DNA of 64,000 bases, from contig CAKNOI010000001.1 of the NCBI GenBank assembly GCA_930990125.1, forward strand, positions 37,913 through 101,912, in the 5' to 3' direction. Of this stretch, positions 27,611-36,700 are shown piece by piece. Origin of the DNA: an uncultured Clostridiaceae bacterium (GTDB taxonomy: Bacteria; Bacillota; Clostridia; TANB77; CAG-508). The stretch's first letter is position 1; every line of letters starts with the position of its first letter. The notes under the pieces are model-generated. The model saw nothing but the letters and a program-made list of their open reading frames with translations. It did not search any database and was not told where the DNA came from. A program made the position numbers and the translations under genes.

Positions 27611-27612
27611 TT

Positions 27613-29307
27613 TTATTCCTCCTTAATCTTCTGTAAATAATTTTGTAATTCTGGTTTTAATTCCAGTTCTGGTTTATCTACTGTTTGATAAGCCAGTGCG
27701 TTGGTTCTTTGTTTTACTTGTTCTAGTAATTCCTCTACTTGTAGCAAGTAGGTTACTAATTGCTCTGTTCTTTCTACTTGGTTTTGCTGTATCGTGTTTT
27801 CTAAAGCACTACTTAGTAATAAAATGTAATCTTCATAATTCTGTATTTGATACGGATTTAATGCAATTACTTGTTTCTGGTAGGATACCATTTGCTCCCA
27901 TTGTTCATGCTGGTATGCATATGCTGCTTTTATAGAATATGCCTCAGACACATAAGTATTTTGTGCCAAAATAGTATCAGCAATGGCATTTGCTTGTGTG
28001 AGATTATTCGTTTTTTGTAACCTTGCCACTTGTACCTTTGTATTGGATGGTAACATTTCTTCTGCTAAGGTAAGATTATCTGTTTGTAGTGCCATCATAG
28101 CAATACCTAAGTACAGGAAAGTTCCAAATAGCAAAAGAGTAGCTGTACAAGGAAGTATTTTGCTTTTTACAGAAAATATTTTGGTTGGTGCATTTTCTTC
28201 AAAAATTGCCATCACTAAGATAAAGTGCATACTCAAAAATTGTAAGTCAAAATCCATACATAAGTGTAAGAATAATACTATTAGTATTTCTTTTTGTGGT
28301 TTTGATAACTTTTTACTACATAATCCATAAATTCCTATTGCCAGTAAAAGCCCCATTGCGACTATTCCTGCATCTAATCCTTGTTGTAAGATATCGTTAT
28401 GTACATATTTTACTTGGTAATCTGCTGTTTGGACTGTATTTACTGCCCAAGCATATCCTCCATACCCCATTCCTAACGGATGTTGTACTAAAAGCTGTAA
28501 TCCATCTAGGTTATAAATCATTCTGCCTAATAATGTACTTTCTTGTAAGGATATTGTAAACAATCTAGTAATAACGTTACTATTTCCGGTTAATTGTAAT
28601 ACCAGTGTTACTACTATCATTACTATTGCAAAAGTAAGTAATAGCAGTAATACTTTCTTCTTGCTTAGTTTAAGCGTAATAAGTTTATAAAAAGTATATA
28701 AAACAAGTAAAATAAATACCGTTCTACTGCCAGAAAATACAACACCACTAAGTAAAACAAGAAAACTTATGTAATCTATTTTGTGTTTATCTTTCTTATT
28801 CCATAAAATAAGGTATCCTATAAAAAGGTACATAGCAAAGGTGTTGGAATATTGAAAAAATCCAATTAATCTGCCATTTTCGGAATACAAATATGGTCTA
28901 ATAGCAGGAATCCAATATAATAAATAAGAAAGTAAACACATGATACAGCCACCTAGCGGAATACTTGTAAACAGTAAGCTCCTCTCTTTGGCTTCTAATT
29001 GCATTAAACATAAGAAAAGCAGGATGGCTGGCAAAAATTTTAAAAATCCTTGCCATGCTTCTTCCTTATCTACTGCCCAAAGTGTAGCTAATAAATAACA
29101 GAGTATTAGCGTCGTATAAAGGTAAAATGGTATACTTTTATACAATGCTATCTGCTTTTTTTGCAGAAGAATAACCAGTAAAAATATACTTAAAATTGCT
29201 CCTGCAAAAAAAGCGGTATATTCATAAAATAATCCATACCAAAATGGAATTACTAGCATAAAAAGGTAAAACAGCTTTATACTAGGTGTTAAGTTTTTTA
29301 TTAACAT
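27613..29307 (-). CDS. O-antigen ligase/polymerase-like membrane protein with C-terminal helical repeats
   Basis: 564 residues. About 11-12 hydrophobic helices cover residues 10-400. The central 'GFFQYSNTFAMYLFIGYLI', 'SGSRTVF' and 'HPLGMGYGGYAWAV' with 'YVHNDILQ' match the Wzy_C/O-antigen ligase family. The C-terminal 150 residues are a soluble TPR-like region ('AYSIKAAYAYQHEQWEQM'). Family members polymerise or ligate surface glycans, or attach glycans to proteins. Here it stands between dockerin proteins, so it could glycosylate them or build a wall polymer; that is inference. Confidence 0.8.
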   Translation of the reverse strand: MLIKNLTPSIKLFYLFMLVIPFWYGLFYEYTAFFAGAILSIFLLVILLQKKQIALYKSIPFYLYTTLILCYLLATLWAVDKEEAWQGFLKFLPAILLFLCLMQLEAKERSLLFTSIPLGGCIMCLLSYLLYWIPAIRPYLYSENGRLIGFFQYSNTFAMYLFIGYLILWNKKDKHKIDYISFLVLLSGVVFSGSRTVFILLVLYTFYKLITLKLSKKKVLLLLLTFAIVMIVVTLVLQLTGNSNVITRLFTISLQESTLLGRMIYNLDGLQLLVQHPLGMGYGGYAWAVNTVQTADYQVKYVHNDILQQGLDAGIVAMGLLLAIGIYGLCSKKLSKPQKEILIVLFLHLCMDFDLQFLSMHFILVMAIFEENAPTKIFSVKSKILPCTATLLLFGTFLYLGIAMMALQTDNLTLAEEMLPSNTKVQVARLQKTNNLTQANAIADTILAQNTYVSEAYSIKAAYAYQHEQWEQMVSYQKQVIALNPYQIQNYEDYILLLSSALENTIQQNQVERTEQLVTYLLQVEELLEQVKQRTNALAYQTVDKPELELKPELQNYLQKIKEE

Positions 29308-29379
29308 CCCTCCTTTTCAAGCATAATATCTATGTAAATTATCTTGCTTGCACTAACGTAGCTTCCTCTTTGTAACATC

Positions 29380-31482
29380 TTAAGTTCTTTCTTTTACCGT
29401 AATTGTTACAGATTTTGTTATGCCATTTGGTGTTTTTACAGTAATGGTTGCTGTTCCTTTTGCTTTTGCTGTAACATTTCCCACATTATCTACTGTTAAT
29501 ATGCTAGGATTGCTTGATGTATATGTTAACTTACGACTTGTTCCATAAGGGAATGCTATTGCACGTAAATTGTAAGTGTTTCCTACTGTTGTCTCACTTC
29601 TATCATCTATCCATAAGCTGGTTGCTGGAACCTCTTCATCAATAATGCCTGTTACATCTTGATAATATGCTAATCCTTTATACTCTGGCCAATCATAATT
29701 ATCATATTTTGTAGAAGTACATGGCTCGTAGGTATTATTGGTAATATGCATTGCTTGATCACTTTTTAAAAGCCATGTTCGATCTACTGTTCCATAATGG
29801 TAAAAGTCTGAGCCTTCACAGTCTACATGGTACCACTGACCATCTACTTTTACTAAACTCCATTTATGTACGCCACCCGGTACATTGTATGGATTGTCTA
29901 TTTGTCCTACTGTTACTTCTTGTGTTTCTATTCCTACATAAGAACACAGTGTATTAAAATAATCGGTAGATGCCCAACATGCTCCTACATTTGCTACAAC
30001 AACATCTTTATAAGTACCCCATGCGCAATCATAGTCTTTACTTGAAATTTTTCTTTCTTTTATTGCTTCGCTATCATTTCTCATAAAATTTGAACAAATA
30101 TAGTCGTGAATAGTTAGTATTTTTTCTATTGTTGTCATTTCTGGCTTAATATATTTTGCAACAATTCTCCTGCAACGTTCATCTATTTCTTTTACTTCAT
30201 AAGAGTGCCTATCTATTGCATCTACTGCATAGTCTTTTCCTTGCTCTATGGCATCATAAATGCCTTTCATATCTGTTACAAATATTTTTCCTTTTACTGT
30301 TTTTATCTCACTATCTTTGTAGTCTAATGCTTTACGATATTTTGGCCATGTTGCTCCACGGTATTTATCTGAAGTAGCTTTATTTGGCGTTTCTAACTCT
30401 AATGGGGAATTAGCATCATTTCTTAGGAAGTATAATCGTAGTGCTTCTCCTTTTCCTTGCTCTTCTGATTCATTACTATCATATCCGCAAAACGCATAAT
30501 AGGTTTCTCCATCTATTTCTAGTTCATTTGCTAATGTCCCATACTTATCCATTCTTACTTTATTAGGAACTCCTGCTATACCTAATAAACAGCTATAGGC
30601 ATAAGCAAATCCATTTGTGTTTAATGTTTTATTTATGTTGCCAATATTACTTTCTGGTAAAGTAGAATCTGTTACTAGTCCTATTTTGTATTTGGTTCCT
30701 GCAACCAAATAATCATGTAATACAAGTGCTTTTATGACATCTGTCATATCTTCTTTACAATAAGTAGAAACAATATTTTTTAGGGTAGTATAATCTGCCT
30801 GCACCTTTTTTGCTTCTTCTGTTGTACCAAATTTAAGATTTGTATTGTTTTGTTGCATTTGTGTGTATAACTCGTCATAGGTATTTATTGTTACTTGTTT
30901 ATCATACGTTTGTGCTATAGTAGTATTTCCTAGTCTGTATTTAATAATAGCAAGTGCATCTGTTGCAGATGGCACGCTACCGTTTTTACGTGTTCCTGAT
31001 GTAATTCTTCCTGCCTCTTCTACATAGTTATTGGCAAATGGTACTTTCCCTGTTCTATTTTTGATAATGGCAAGTGCATCCGTTGCTGCAATTTTACCGT
31101 CTCCATTGGTATCTCCATATAATACAAGATATAAGGTTTCATAACTGGTAAACCAGTTGCTTCCTCCTTGGTAGATAGCTTGTATATAAGAACCTGTTCC
31201 TAATGTTGTTTTTCCCGTTACTTGAGTGCCATCTGCTTGAAATGCTCTTTTTTCTAATACTGGCTGTTGTGAATGTAATTGTAATCCACGTAAAATAGTA
31301 TCTGCTTGCATATTGTTTGGATTTAACCCTGTTAATAATTTTTCTTTCTCTGTAACAATTTTGTATTCGGTTGTTGTAAAATAGTCTCTACTAACAGCTG
31401 CATAAGTGTTTTTTCCAAGTAGTAACCATGCAATTAGTACTATGGCAATACTACTTACAAAATACATTGTTTTTCTCTTCAT
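29380..31482 (-). CDS. Secreted transglutaminase-like protein with dockerin and BIG2 domain
   Basis: About 700 residues from the ATG at 31482, chosen because AAGGGGGAAA lies before it and a signal peptide ('VSSIAIVLIAWLLLG') follows at once. The frame is open further upstream but without such signals. After the signal comes an X-module-like segment and a dockerin ('YGDTNGDGKIAATDALAII', 'PSATDALAIIKYRLG'), here near the N-terminus. A transglutaminase core follows, with Cys in 'VGACWASTDYF', His in 'GGVHKWSLVKV' and Asp in 'WYHVDCEGSD'. The C-terminus is a BIG2-type Ig domain. It may crosslink or cleave surface proteins; activity is inferred from the intact triad. Confidence 0.85.
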   Translation of the reverse strand: MKRKTMYFVSSIAIVLIAWLLLGKNTYAAVSRDYFTTTEYKIVTEKEKLLTGLNPNNMQADTILRGLQLHSQQPVLEKRAFQADGTQVTGKTTLGTGSYIQAIYQGGSNWFTSYETLYLVLYGDTNGDGKIAATDALAIIKNRTGKVPFANNYVEEAGRITSGTRKNGSVPSATDALAIIKYRLGNTTIAQTYDKQVTINTYDELYTQMQQNNTNLKFGTTEEAKKVQADYTTLKNIVSTYCKEDMTDVIKALVLHDYLVAGTKYKIGLVTDSTLPESNIGNINKTLNTNGFAYAYSCLLGIAGVPNKVRMDKYGTLANELEIDGETYYAFCGYDSNESEEQGKGEALRLYFLRNDANSPLELETPNKATSDKYRGATWPKYRKALDYKDSEIKTVKGKIFVTDMKGIYDAIEQGKDYAVDAIDRHSYEVKEIDERCRRIVAKYIKPEMTTIEKILTIHDYICSNFMRNDSEAIKERKISSKDYDCAWGTYKDVVVANVGACWASTDYFNTLCSYVGIETQEVTVGQIDNPYNVPGGVHKWSLVKVDGQWYHVDCEGSDFYHYGTVDRTWLLKSDQAMHITNNTYEPCTSTKYDNYDWPEYKGLAYYQDVTGIIDEEVPATSLWIDDRSETTVGNTYNLRAIAFPYGTSRKLTYTSSNPSILTVDNVGNVTAKAKGTATITVKTPNGITKSVTITVKERT

Positions 31483-31582
31483 CTTATTTCCCCCTTTTTT
31501 GCACGCAAAAAAGACAGACTTTCTCTCTCTACAGCCATCTGCGTTTCGCCCCTTTTCTTTTCTTTTTTTGCTTTGCACCTTT

Positions 31583-31611
31583 ATTTTACTCGACTTTTTG
31601 GTTCTTGTCAA
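31583..31611 (-). promoter_or_regulatory. Promoter for the transglutaminase-dockerin gene
   Basis: Minus strand TTGACA (31611-31606), 17-base spacer, TAAAAT (31588-31583). About 95 bases of leader follow, with GCAAAGC and ATGGC segments that recall c-di-GMP-I riboswitches but do not fold convincingly by eye. Confidence 0.75.
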
Positions 31612-31683
31612 TATTCTTTGTATATTTTTCCATTTTATGTCGGAATCCATCTTTTTTTGTTTTCTATTTTGTTTGACACTCTT

Positions 31684-32949
31684 TTAAAAAATTCTTAAAA
31701 TATCTTGATAAGCAATATAAATAGAAAGTCCTATTAGCAACATAAAACCTGCCATTTGAATAGATAGTTCTGTTTTTTCTTGTAATGGTTTTTTGCGGAA
31801 CCATTCTATTAGTAAAAATACTACTCTTCCTCCATCTAATGGTGGAAATGGTAATAAATTTGTTACTCCTAGAGAAAGTGATACTAATGCTAACATACTA
31901 ACAAAATCTCGTATACCACTCGTTTGTGCTACCACCTCAGATATACCAATTGGTCCCATTAATTGGTTGGTAGATACTTTCCCACTAAATAGTAATTTGA
32001 TATTATCTATCATGCTAACAGCAAATTCTTTGGTATTCCAAAAGCCATAATATACATTATTAAAGAAAGTATTTTCTGCTGTTTTAAATTGTACTCCTAG
32101 CTTATATTCTACCATAATGTCTGGTTTTAAAGAAATATCTAAGATTTCGTTATTTCTTTCTATGGTAAAAATAACTTTGTCTGTTTGCAAAGTTTCAATT
32201 GCTTCTGCTACTTGATACGGGTCTTCGTGCATATCTTCCCCGTTTACTTTTAGAATTTTATCTCCTACTTGTATTCCTGCTTTTTCTGCCGAACTTCCTG
32301 GATATAATGCTACAATTTCTGTTGTTATTTCCTCTCCTGCTACTCCAAAGTAAATACCAGTACTATTGTAGGTAATTTTAGATGGTTTTACTTTTAATTC
32401 TTTTTCTTCTCCATTTCGTTTAATTAGAAGAGTTAACTCCTCTTCTCCTGCATTCTCCATTATATCCTGATAATCGTATTCGTTGCGTATCTTTTTTCCG
32501 TTTATTTTAATAATTTCATCTCCTGCTTGTAATCCGTTTTGCTCTGCTGCATAACCCGGTACAACAGTATCAATTACTGTTGTTTGGTATCCTCCTTGTG
32601 TAGAAGCTAAGATAAAATATACCAAAAGTCCGAAAACGATATTAACAAGACCTCCTGCTACAATAATAGCAAGTCTTTTAGGAATACTTGCTTTACTAAA
32701 AGAACCCTCTTTTTCGGAACGTTCTTCTTCTCCTTCCATGCTAACAAAGCCGCCAATCGGAAGTAGTCGCAATGCATACTTGGTTTCTTTTCCTTGCCAT
32801 TTTATTAAAGTAGGTCCCCAGCCAATAGCAAATTCATTTACTCTTACCTTGCAAAGTTTTGCTACTAAAAAGTGACCTCCTTCATGAATTAGTACTAAAA
32901 ATCCTAACAAAAAAATAATTTTAATAGCGGTAATGATAAAATTTATCAA
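31684..32949 (-). CDS. rseP: Site-2 protease RseP family, with two PDZ domains
   Basis: About 421 residues from a TTG start at 32949 placed eight bases after AGGAGG; an upstream extension lacks a ribosome site. The zinc motif 'HEGGHFLVAK' is in the first helix, two PDZ domains lie near residues 100-260 ('AEQNGLQAGDEIIKINGK' and 'AEKAGIQVGDKILKVNGE'), and the second metal motif is 'NLLPFPPLDGGR'. The family cleaves membrane-bound anti-sigma and other proteins inside the bilayer. It lies 22 bases downstream of cdsA in the classic cluster, but dxr, usually between them, is missing. Confidence 0.93.
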   Translation of the reverse strand: MINFIITAIKIIFLLGFLVLIHEGGHFLVAKLCKVRVNEFAIGWGPTLIKWQGKETKYALRLLPIGGFVSMEGEEERSEKEGSFSKASIPKRLAIIVAGGLVNIVFGLLVYFILASTQGGYQTTVIDTVVPGYAAEQNGLQAGDEIIKINGKKIRNEYDYQDIMENAGEEELTLLIKRNGEEKELKVKPSKITYNSTGIYFGVAGEEITTEIVALYPGSSAEKAGIQVGDKILKVNGEDMHEDPYQVAEAIETLQTDKVIFTIERNNEILDISLKPDIMVEYKLGVQFKTAENTFFNNVYYGFWNTKEFAVSMIDNIKLLFSGKVSTNQLMGPIGISEVVAQTSGIRDFVSMLALVSLSLGVTNLLPFPPLDGGRVVFLLIEWFRKKPLQEKTELSIQMAGFMLLIGLSIYIAYQDILRIF

Positions 32950-32971
32950 ATTCTCATTCCTCCTGATGCTT

Positions 32972-33780
32972 TTAACGAATAAACATGAATAAAAAATATG
33001 CAAATGGTGCAATAAAAATAATACTATCAATACGGTCTAATAGCCCGCCATGTCCTGGTATTAGATTACTAAAGTCTTTAATACCCACATAACGTTTAAT
33101 GCTAGATGCTGAAAAATCGCCAATTTGACCAATAATGCTTAAAACAAGTCCTATTATTCCAATTGTTAGATAAGAAATATGCATATCCCAATAGGTGTTG
33201 ATAACCCAAGTATATACCAGTATCATTAGTACCGCTCCTAATGCTCCTCCTATACATCCTTCTATCGTTTTATTTGGGCTAATACTGCTAAATTTATGTT
33301 TTCCCATCCATTTTCCTACAACATAAGCAAAAACATCTGTACCCCATGCTGCAAATATAATATACCATACATATATTTTACCATTTTCTAGACCATGAAT
33401 AATAGGAATAAACATTAAAAATAGAGTAATATAGCATATTCCAAAGAACGTAATAGCAATATCTTTTATATTGGTTTTCATGTTTGTTGCAATAACTTGT
33501 AAAAACAAAACAAATATGGTTATTGGTATTATAAATGCTATTACATTAATTAATTGTTCTTGTGGTATCACATGAATAAATGCAATACATGCAGACAATA
33601 CATATCCTATCCAAATAATTGGTTTGCATTCACTTTTCATGCTATTAAAATATTCATGTAAACTCATTGCTGCAATAACAGCAAAAGCAATATCTATAAT
33701 GTATTTATTTCCAAATATTAAAATAAGTGCTACAATAGGAAACCCTAGTAAGCCGAGTAGTAATCCTTTTTAAATTCATA
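32972..33780 (-). CDS. cdsA: Phosphatidate cytidylyltransferase, frame interrupted by a CGG +1 site and a T-run shift near its start
   Basis: Makes CDP-diacylglycerol for phospholipids. The open frame from 33667 (231 residues) has many helices and the signature 'AWGTDVFAYVVGKWMGKHKF' with 'SPNKTIEGCIGG', but lacks the first helices. These are found upstream: an ATG at 33780 behind GAGAGGAAG, 12 bases after uppS, encodes MNLKRITT, then CGG. Skipping its C gives 'GLLGFPIVALI', as in the family. A second shift is then needed at a run of five T (about 33717-33721), where four would join 'LILIFGNKYII'. That second break has no CGG and may be a base-call error or a real lesion. Confidence 0.75.
33754..33756 (-). 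other. CGG +1 recoding site (cdsA)
   Basis: Codons ACT CGG CTT, nine codons into the gene. Skipping C gives ACT GGC TTA (T-G-L), matching the usual 'RIITGL' N-terminus of CdsA. The only site with GGC as the landing codon. Confidence 0.6.
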
Positions 33781-33792
33781 TGTTCTTCCTCT

Positions 33793-34515
33793 CTATTTTC
33801 CGCCAAATTTTCTGTTTCTTTTTTGATAAATAGCAATTGCCTCTAATAAATCCTCTCCTGTAAAATCTGGCCAATATTTATCCATAAATAAGAACTCGGA
33901 ATAGACAAGTTGCCATGGTAAAAAATTACTTGTTCGCATTTCGCCACTAGTACGAATTAATAAATCCGGGTCTGGCTGTCCTGCTGTATATAGTTCTTTT
34001 TCTACTGTGTTTTCTTGTATTTCTTCTGGTTTTAATTTTCCCTCTTGAACTTTTTTAGCAATTTGTTGTACTGCTTTTACAATTTCGTCTCTTCCCCCAT
34101 AGTTAAAAGCAATATTTAACACTAATCCCGTATTTTCTTTTGTTTTTGCAACACATTTTTGTATGCTCTTTTGCAATCCTTTTGGTAGTTTTGTAATATC
34201 ACCTAATACACGTATTTTTACATTTTCTGTATCTACTCTTTGTAAAAAATCCTCTAGGTAATTTTGAAGAAGAAGCATTAAAGCTCCCACTTCTTCTTCA
34301 GTTCGCTTCCAATTTTCTGTAGAAAACGCATATACCGTTAAATAACTAATTCCTAATTTGTTGGCAAATTTTACAATGTTTTCTAGGGTATCTGCTCCTT
34401 GTTTATGTCCTGTTTTAGCATCTAATCCGCGTTTTTTCGCCCATCTTCTATTTCCATCCATAATAATAGCTATATGTTTTGGCAAATTAGACTTATCAAG
34501 TTCTTCCGGCTTCAT
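33793..34515 (-). CDS. uppS: Isoprenyl transferase (undecaprenyl diphosphate synthase)
   Basis: 240 residues. The N-terminal 'HIAIIMDGNRRWAKKRGL' holds the catalytic Asp and the substrate-binding Arg residues. 'GISYLTVYAFSTENW' and the C-terminal 'PDLLIRTSGEMRTSNFLPWQ' are family hallmarks. It builds the C55 lipid carrier for peptidoglycan and wall polymers. It lies 18 bases after frr and 12 before the cdsA start, in the usual cluster order. Confidence 0.96.
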   Translation of the reverse strand: MKPEELDKSNLPKHIAIIMDGNRRWAKKRGLDAKTGHKQGADTLENIVKFANKLGISYLTVYAFSTENWKRTEEEVGALMLLLQNYLEDFLQRVDTENVKIRVLGDITKLPKGLQKSIQKCVAKTKENTGLVLNIAFNYGGRDEIVKAVQQIAKKVQEGKLKPEEIQENTVEKELYTAGQPDPDLLIRTSGEMRTSNFLPWQLVYSEFLFMDKYWPDFTGEDLLEAIAIYQKRNRKFGGK

Positions 34516-34533
34516 GTTTTCACTCCTCTATTT

Positions 34534-35082
34534 TTATACACTTAATACTTCTTTTTCCTTTTTAGAAGCAATTTCTTCTATTTTCTCTATTTTTTGGTCT
34601 GTTATTTTTTGAATTTCATTTTCGGCATTATGTAGGTCGTCTTCTGTAATTTCACTATTTTTTTGCATTGTTTTAAATTCGTCTAGGCCATCTCTTCGGA
34701 TACTACGAATAGCTACTTTTGCCTCTTCTGCTTGTTTTTTGATATCTTTTACAATTTCTTTTCTTCTTTCTTCTGTAAGTTCTGGGAAGTTTAATCTTAT
34801 TACTTTTCCATCATTATTTGGATTAATTCCAATATCAGATTTTAAAATTTCTTTTTCGATTTCTTTTAAAATGCTAGCATCCCATGGTTGAATCACAATC
34901 ATTCTTGCTTCCGGAACAGAAATTCCAGCTACTTGGTTAATAGGTGTTGGCACTCCATAATAACTTACTTGAATTTTATTCAAGATAGCAGGGTTTGCTC
35001 TTCCCGCTCTTATTTCTGCTAAATTTTCTTCTAGCATGTGAATTGTTTTTTCCATTCTTTCTGTAATATTACTATAATCCAT
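34534..35082 (-). CDS. frr: Ribosome recycling factor
   Basis: 182 residues, typical. 'LAEIRAGRANPAILNKI' near the N-terminus and 'LPELTEERRKEIVK'-like sequence in the middle ('NFPELTEERRKEIV') are diagnostic, with the long three-helix bundle on either side of the beta domain ('GIPTP'-like 'GVPTPINQVAGI'). It splits post-termination ribosomes together with EF-G. It lies 31 bases downstream of pyrH. Confidence 0.97.
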   Translation of the reverse strand: MDYSNITERMEKTIHMLEENLAEIRAGRANPAILNKIQVSYYGVPTPINQVAGISVPEARMIVIQPWDASILKEIEKEILKSDIGINPNNDGKVIRLNFPELTEERRKEIVKDIKKQAEEAKVAIRSIRRDGLDEFKTMQKNSEITEDDLHNAENEIQKITDQKIEKIEEIASKKEKEVLSV

Positions 35083-35113
35083 AAAAATTTCTCCTTTACA
35101 TATATATTAAAAT

Positions 35114-35821
35114 TTATTTTACAATAGTACCTATCTTTTCGCCTTGTATTATTTTTACAATATTTTCCGGCTGTGCTATTCCAAACACAATAAGTGGAAT
35201 ATGATTATCTCTACATAAAGATGTTGCAGTAGAGTCCATTACTTTTAAATCTTTATTTAAAATATCCAAATAGGTAATTTCGTCATATTTTACTGCATTT
35301 GCATCTAGTTTAGGATCTGCGGAATAAACGCCATCAATTGTTTTTGCTACGAGTATTACTTCTGCATCTGTTTCTACTGCTCTTAGTGCAGCTGCTGTAT
35401 CGGTAGTAAAGTAAGGATTGCCCGTACCTGCTGCAAAAATAACTACTCTTCCTTTTTCTAAATGCTTAATTGCTTTTCTTTTGATATATGGCTCTGCAAT
35501 TTCTCGCATTTCAATTGCCGTTTGTAGTCTTGTAAAAATCCCTCTTGCTTCTAATGCATCTTGAATTGCTAAACCGTTAATGGTAGTAGCAAGCATTCCC
35601 ATATAATCTGATGTTGTTCTTTCCATTTGATGTCCATATTTGCCTCTCCAAAAATTTCCTCCTCCTACTACTAAAGCTACTTGTACTCCCATATCTACTA
35701 CTTTTTTTATTTCGTCACAAATTTTTCCTAATGTTGTCGCATCAATCCCTGTTTTATTTGCTCCTGCTAGTGCTTCTCCACTAAGCTTAAGCAAAATACG
35801 TTTATACATTGGTTTTGCCAC
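35114..35821 (-). CDS. pyrH: Uridylate kinase
   Basis: 235 residues. '[13 protein letters not shown]' starts the amino-acid-kinase fold, '[12 protein letters not shown]' binds phosphate, '[14 protein letters not shown]' and '[17 protein letters not shown]' are PyrH-specific, and '[10 protein letters not shown]'-like '[12 protein letters not shown]' binds nucleotide. It converts UMP to UDP. First gene of the pyrH-frr-uppS-cdsA-rseP unit; rpsB and tsf, which often precede it, are not here. Confidence 0.97.
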   Translation of the reverse strand: MAKPMYKRILLKLSGEALAGANKTGIDATTLGKICDEIKKVVDMGVQVALVVGGGNFWRGKYGHQMERTTSDYMGMLATTINGLAIQDALEARGIFTRLQTAIEMREIAEPYIKRKAIKHLEKGRVVIFAAGTGNPYFTTDTAAALRAVETDAEVILVAKTIDGVYSADPKLDANAVKYDEITYLDILNKDLKVMDSTATSLCRDNHIPLIVFGIAQPENIVKIIQGEKIGTIVK

Positions 35822-35892
35822 TTTTACACACTCCTTACTTTATTTTTTCTTATTCTATCATATCTTTCTAGAAAAGTGCACTATTTTTTTAT

Positions 35893-35908
35893 AATTTCTT
35901 AAGAAATT
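35893..35908. repeat. Perfect 16-base palindrome between pyrH and the sortase gene
   Basis: AATTTCTTAAGAAATT is its own reverse complement. It overlaps the -35 region of the sortase promoter and lies about 75 bases before pyrH, so it could be an operator. Confidence 0.6.
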
Positions 35909-35934
35909 GTGCATACTAACTAAAAAAGTATATT
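35907..35934 (+). promoter_or_regulatory. Candidate promoter for the second sortase gene
   Basis: TTGTGC (35907-35912), 16-base spacer, TATATT (35929-35934), 20 bases before the start codon. Confidence 0.45.
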
Positions 35935-35953
35935 TTTGTAGTGAGGAAATGCC

Positions 35954-36639
35954 ATGAATCAGATTTTACAAAATAATTTTCAAAATACGAACTCTGCACA
36001 AGCAGAGAGACGGTAAAGATAAAAAAAGAAGTCATTTTTTTAAAATGCAGTTTTTATTTTCTAGTTTTCTTGCAGCTATATGCCTTGCTTTTTATGTATA
36101 TTTTTATTTTTCTTCCAATAAAGAAGAATTGCTTTCACAAAAATTGATCGATAATTTTAATATTAGTAGATTATATAGTAATACCGAAAGTGCTAATACA
36201 CAAATTCAAGTCGTCGAATTACCTAACACACAGTTGGCAGAAAAAGCTAAATTTAGTGTCATTGGACTTATTGAAATTCCGTCTATTTCCATTTTGTATC
36301 CTATTTTATCGGAAATGCAAGATGAATTTTTGAAAATTGCTCCTTGTAGATTTTATGGCCCTAATCCTAACGAAATACGGAAATCTTTGTATTGCTGGTC
36401 ATAATTATGAAAATTACAAATTCTTTAGCAGAATTCGCGAATTGGAAAATGGCGATTCTATTTATATTTATGACGGCGCAGGAAACAAAGTGGAATATGC
36501 AGTATATCATAAATACGAAACAGCAGAAAATGATATGAGTTGTATAGACCAAGCAACAAATGGTTTTAGAGAAATTACACTAGTTACTTGCAATAATGTT
36601 ACTGGTAATCGTATTATCTTAAAAGCAAAAGAAAAATAA
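35954..36639 (+). CDS. Sortase (class B/D-like) requiring two CGG +1 shifts
   Basis: About 227 residues. From the ATG at 35954 the frame reads 19 codons, then CGG followed directly by TAA. Skipping C gives 'ERGKDKKRSHFFKMQFLF', leading straight into the membrane helix (about 37-55). The sortase barrel follows: 'GLIEIPSISILYP', then a second CGG. Skipping C there gives 'PNEIGNLCIAGHNYEN', the conserved 'GN..IAGHN' with catalytic His. The Cys is in 'ITLVTCNNVTGNRI' with the Arg following. Total length is 3n+2, as two shifts demand. The neighbouring LPNTG protein is its likely substrate. Without shifts nothing functional could be made. Confidence 0.82.
36011..36013 (+). other. CGG +1 recoding site 1 in sortase gene
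   Basis: Codons AGA CGG TAA. Skipping C gives AGA GGT AAA. The zero-frame stop comes right after the CGG, and another TAA follows two codons later. Only site landing on GGT. Confidence 0.7.
36378..36380 (+). other. CGG +1 recoding site 2 in sortase gene
   Basis: Codons ATA CGG AAA. Skipping C gives ATA GGA AAT (I-G-N), the glycine-asparagine pair conserved before the sortase catalytic His. Confidence 0.8.
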
Positions 36640-36657
36640 ACCGCTTTTAACACAAAT

Positions 36658-36682
36658 AGTCCTAGAATTACTATTCTAGGAC
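36658..36682. terminator. Bidirectional terminator hairpin
   Basis: GTCCTAGAAT pairs with ATTCTAGGAC around a four-base loop between the convergent sortase and LPNTG-protein genes; T-rich on both strands. Confidence 0.75.
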
Positions 36683-36700
36683 CTTTATTACTCATTTACT

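Noticed and set aside
31490..31580. c-di-GMP-I riboswitch in the transglutaminase gene leader
   Set aside because: Only short matching words (GCAAAGC, ATGGC); I could not form the paired helices by eye.
31483..31650. N-terminal extension of the transglutaminase-dockerin gene to 31650
   Set aside because: It would run through the consensus promoter at 31583-31611 and has no start signals; the signal peptide begins at 31482.
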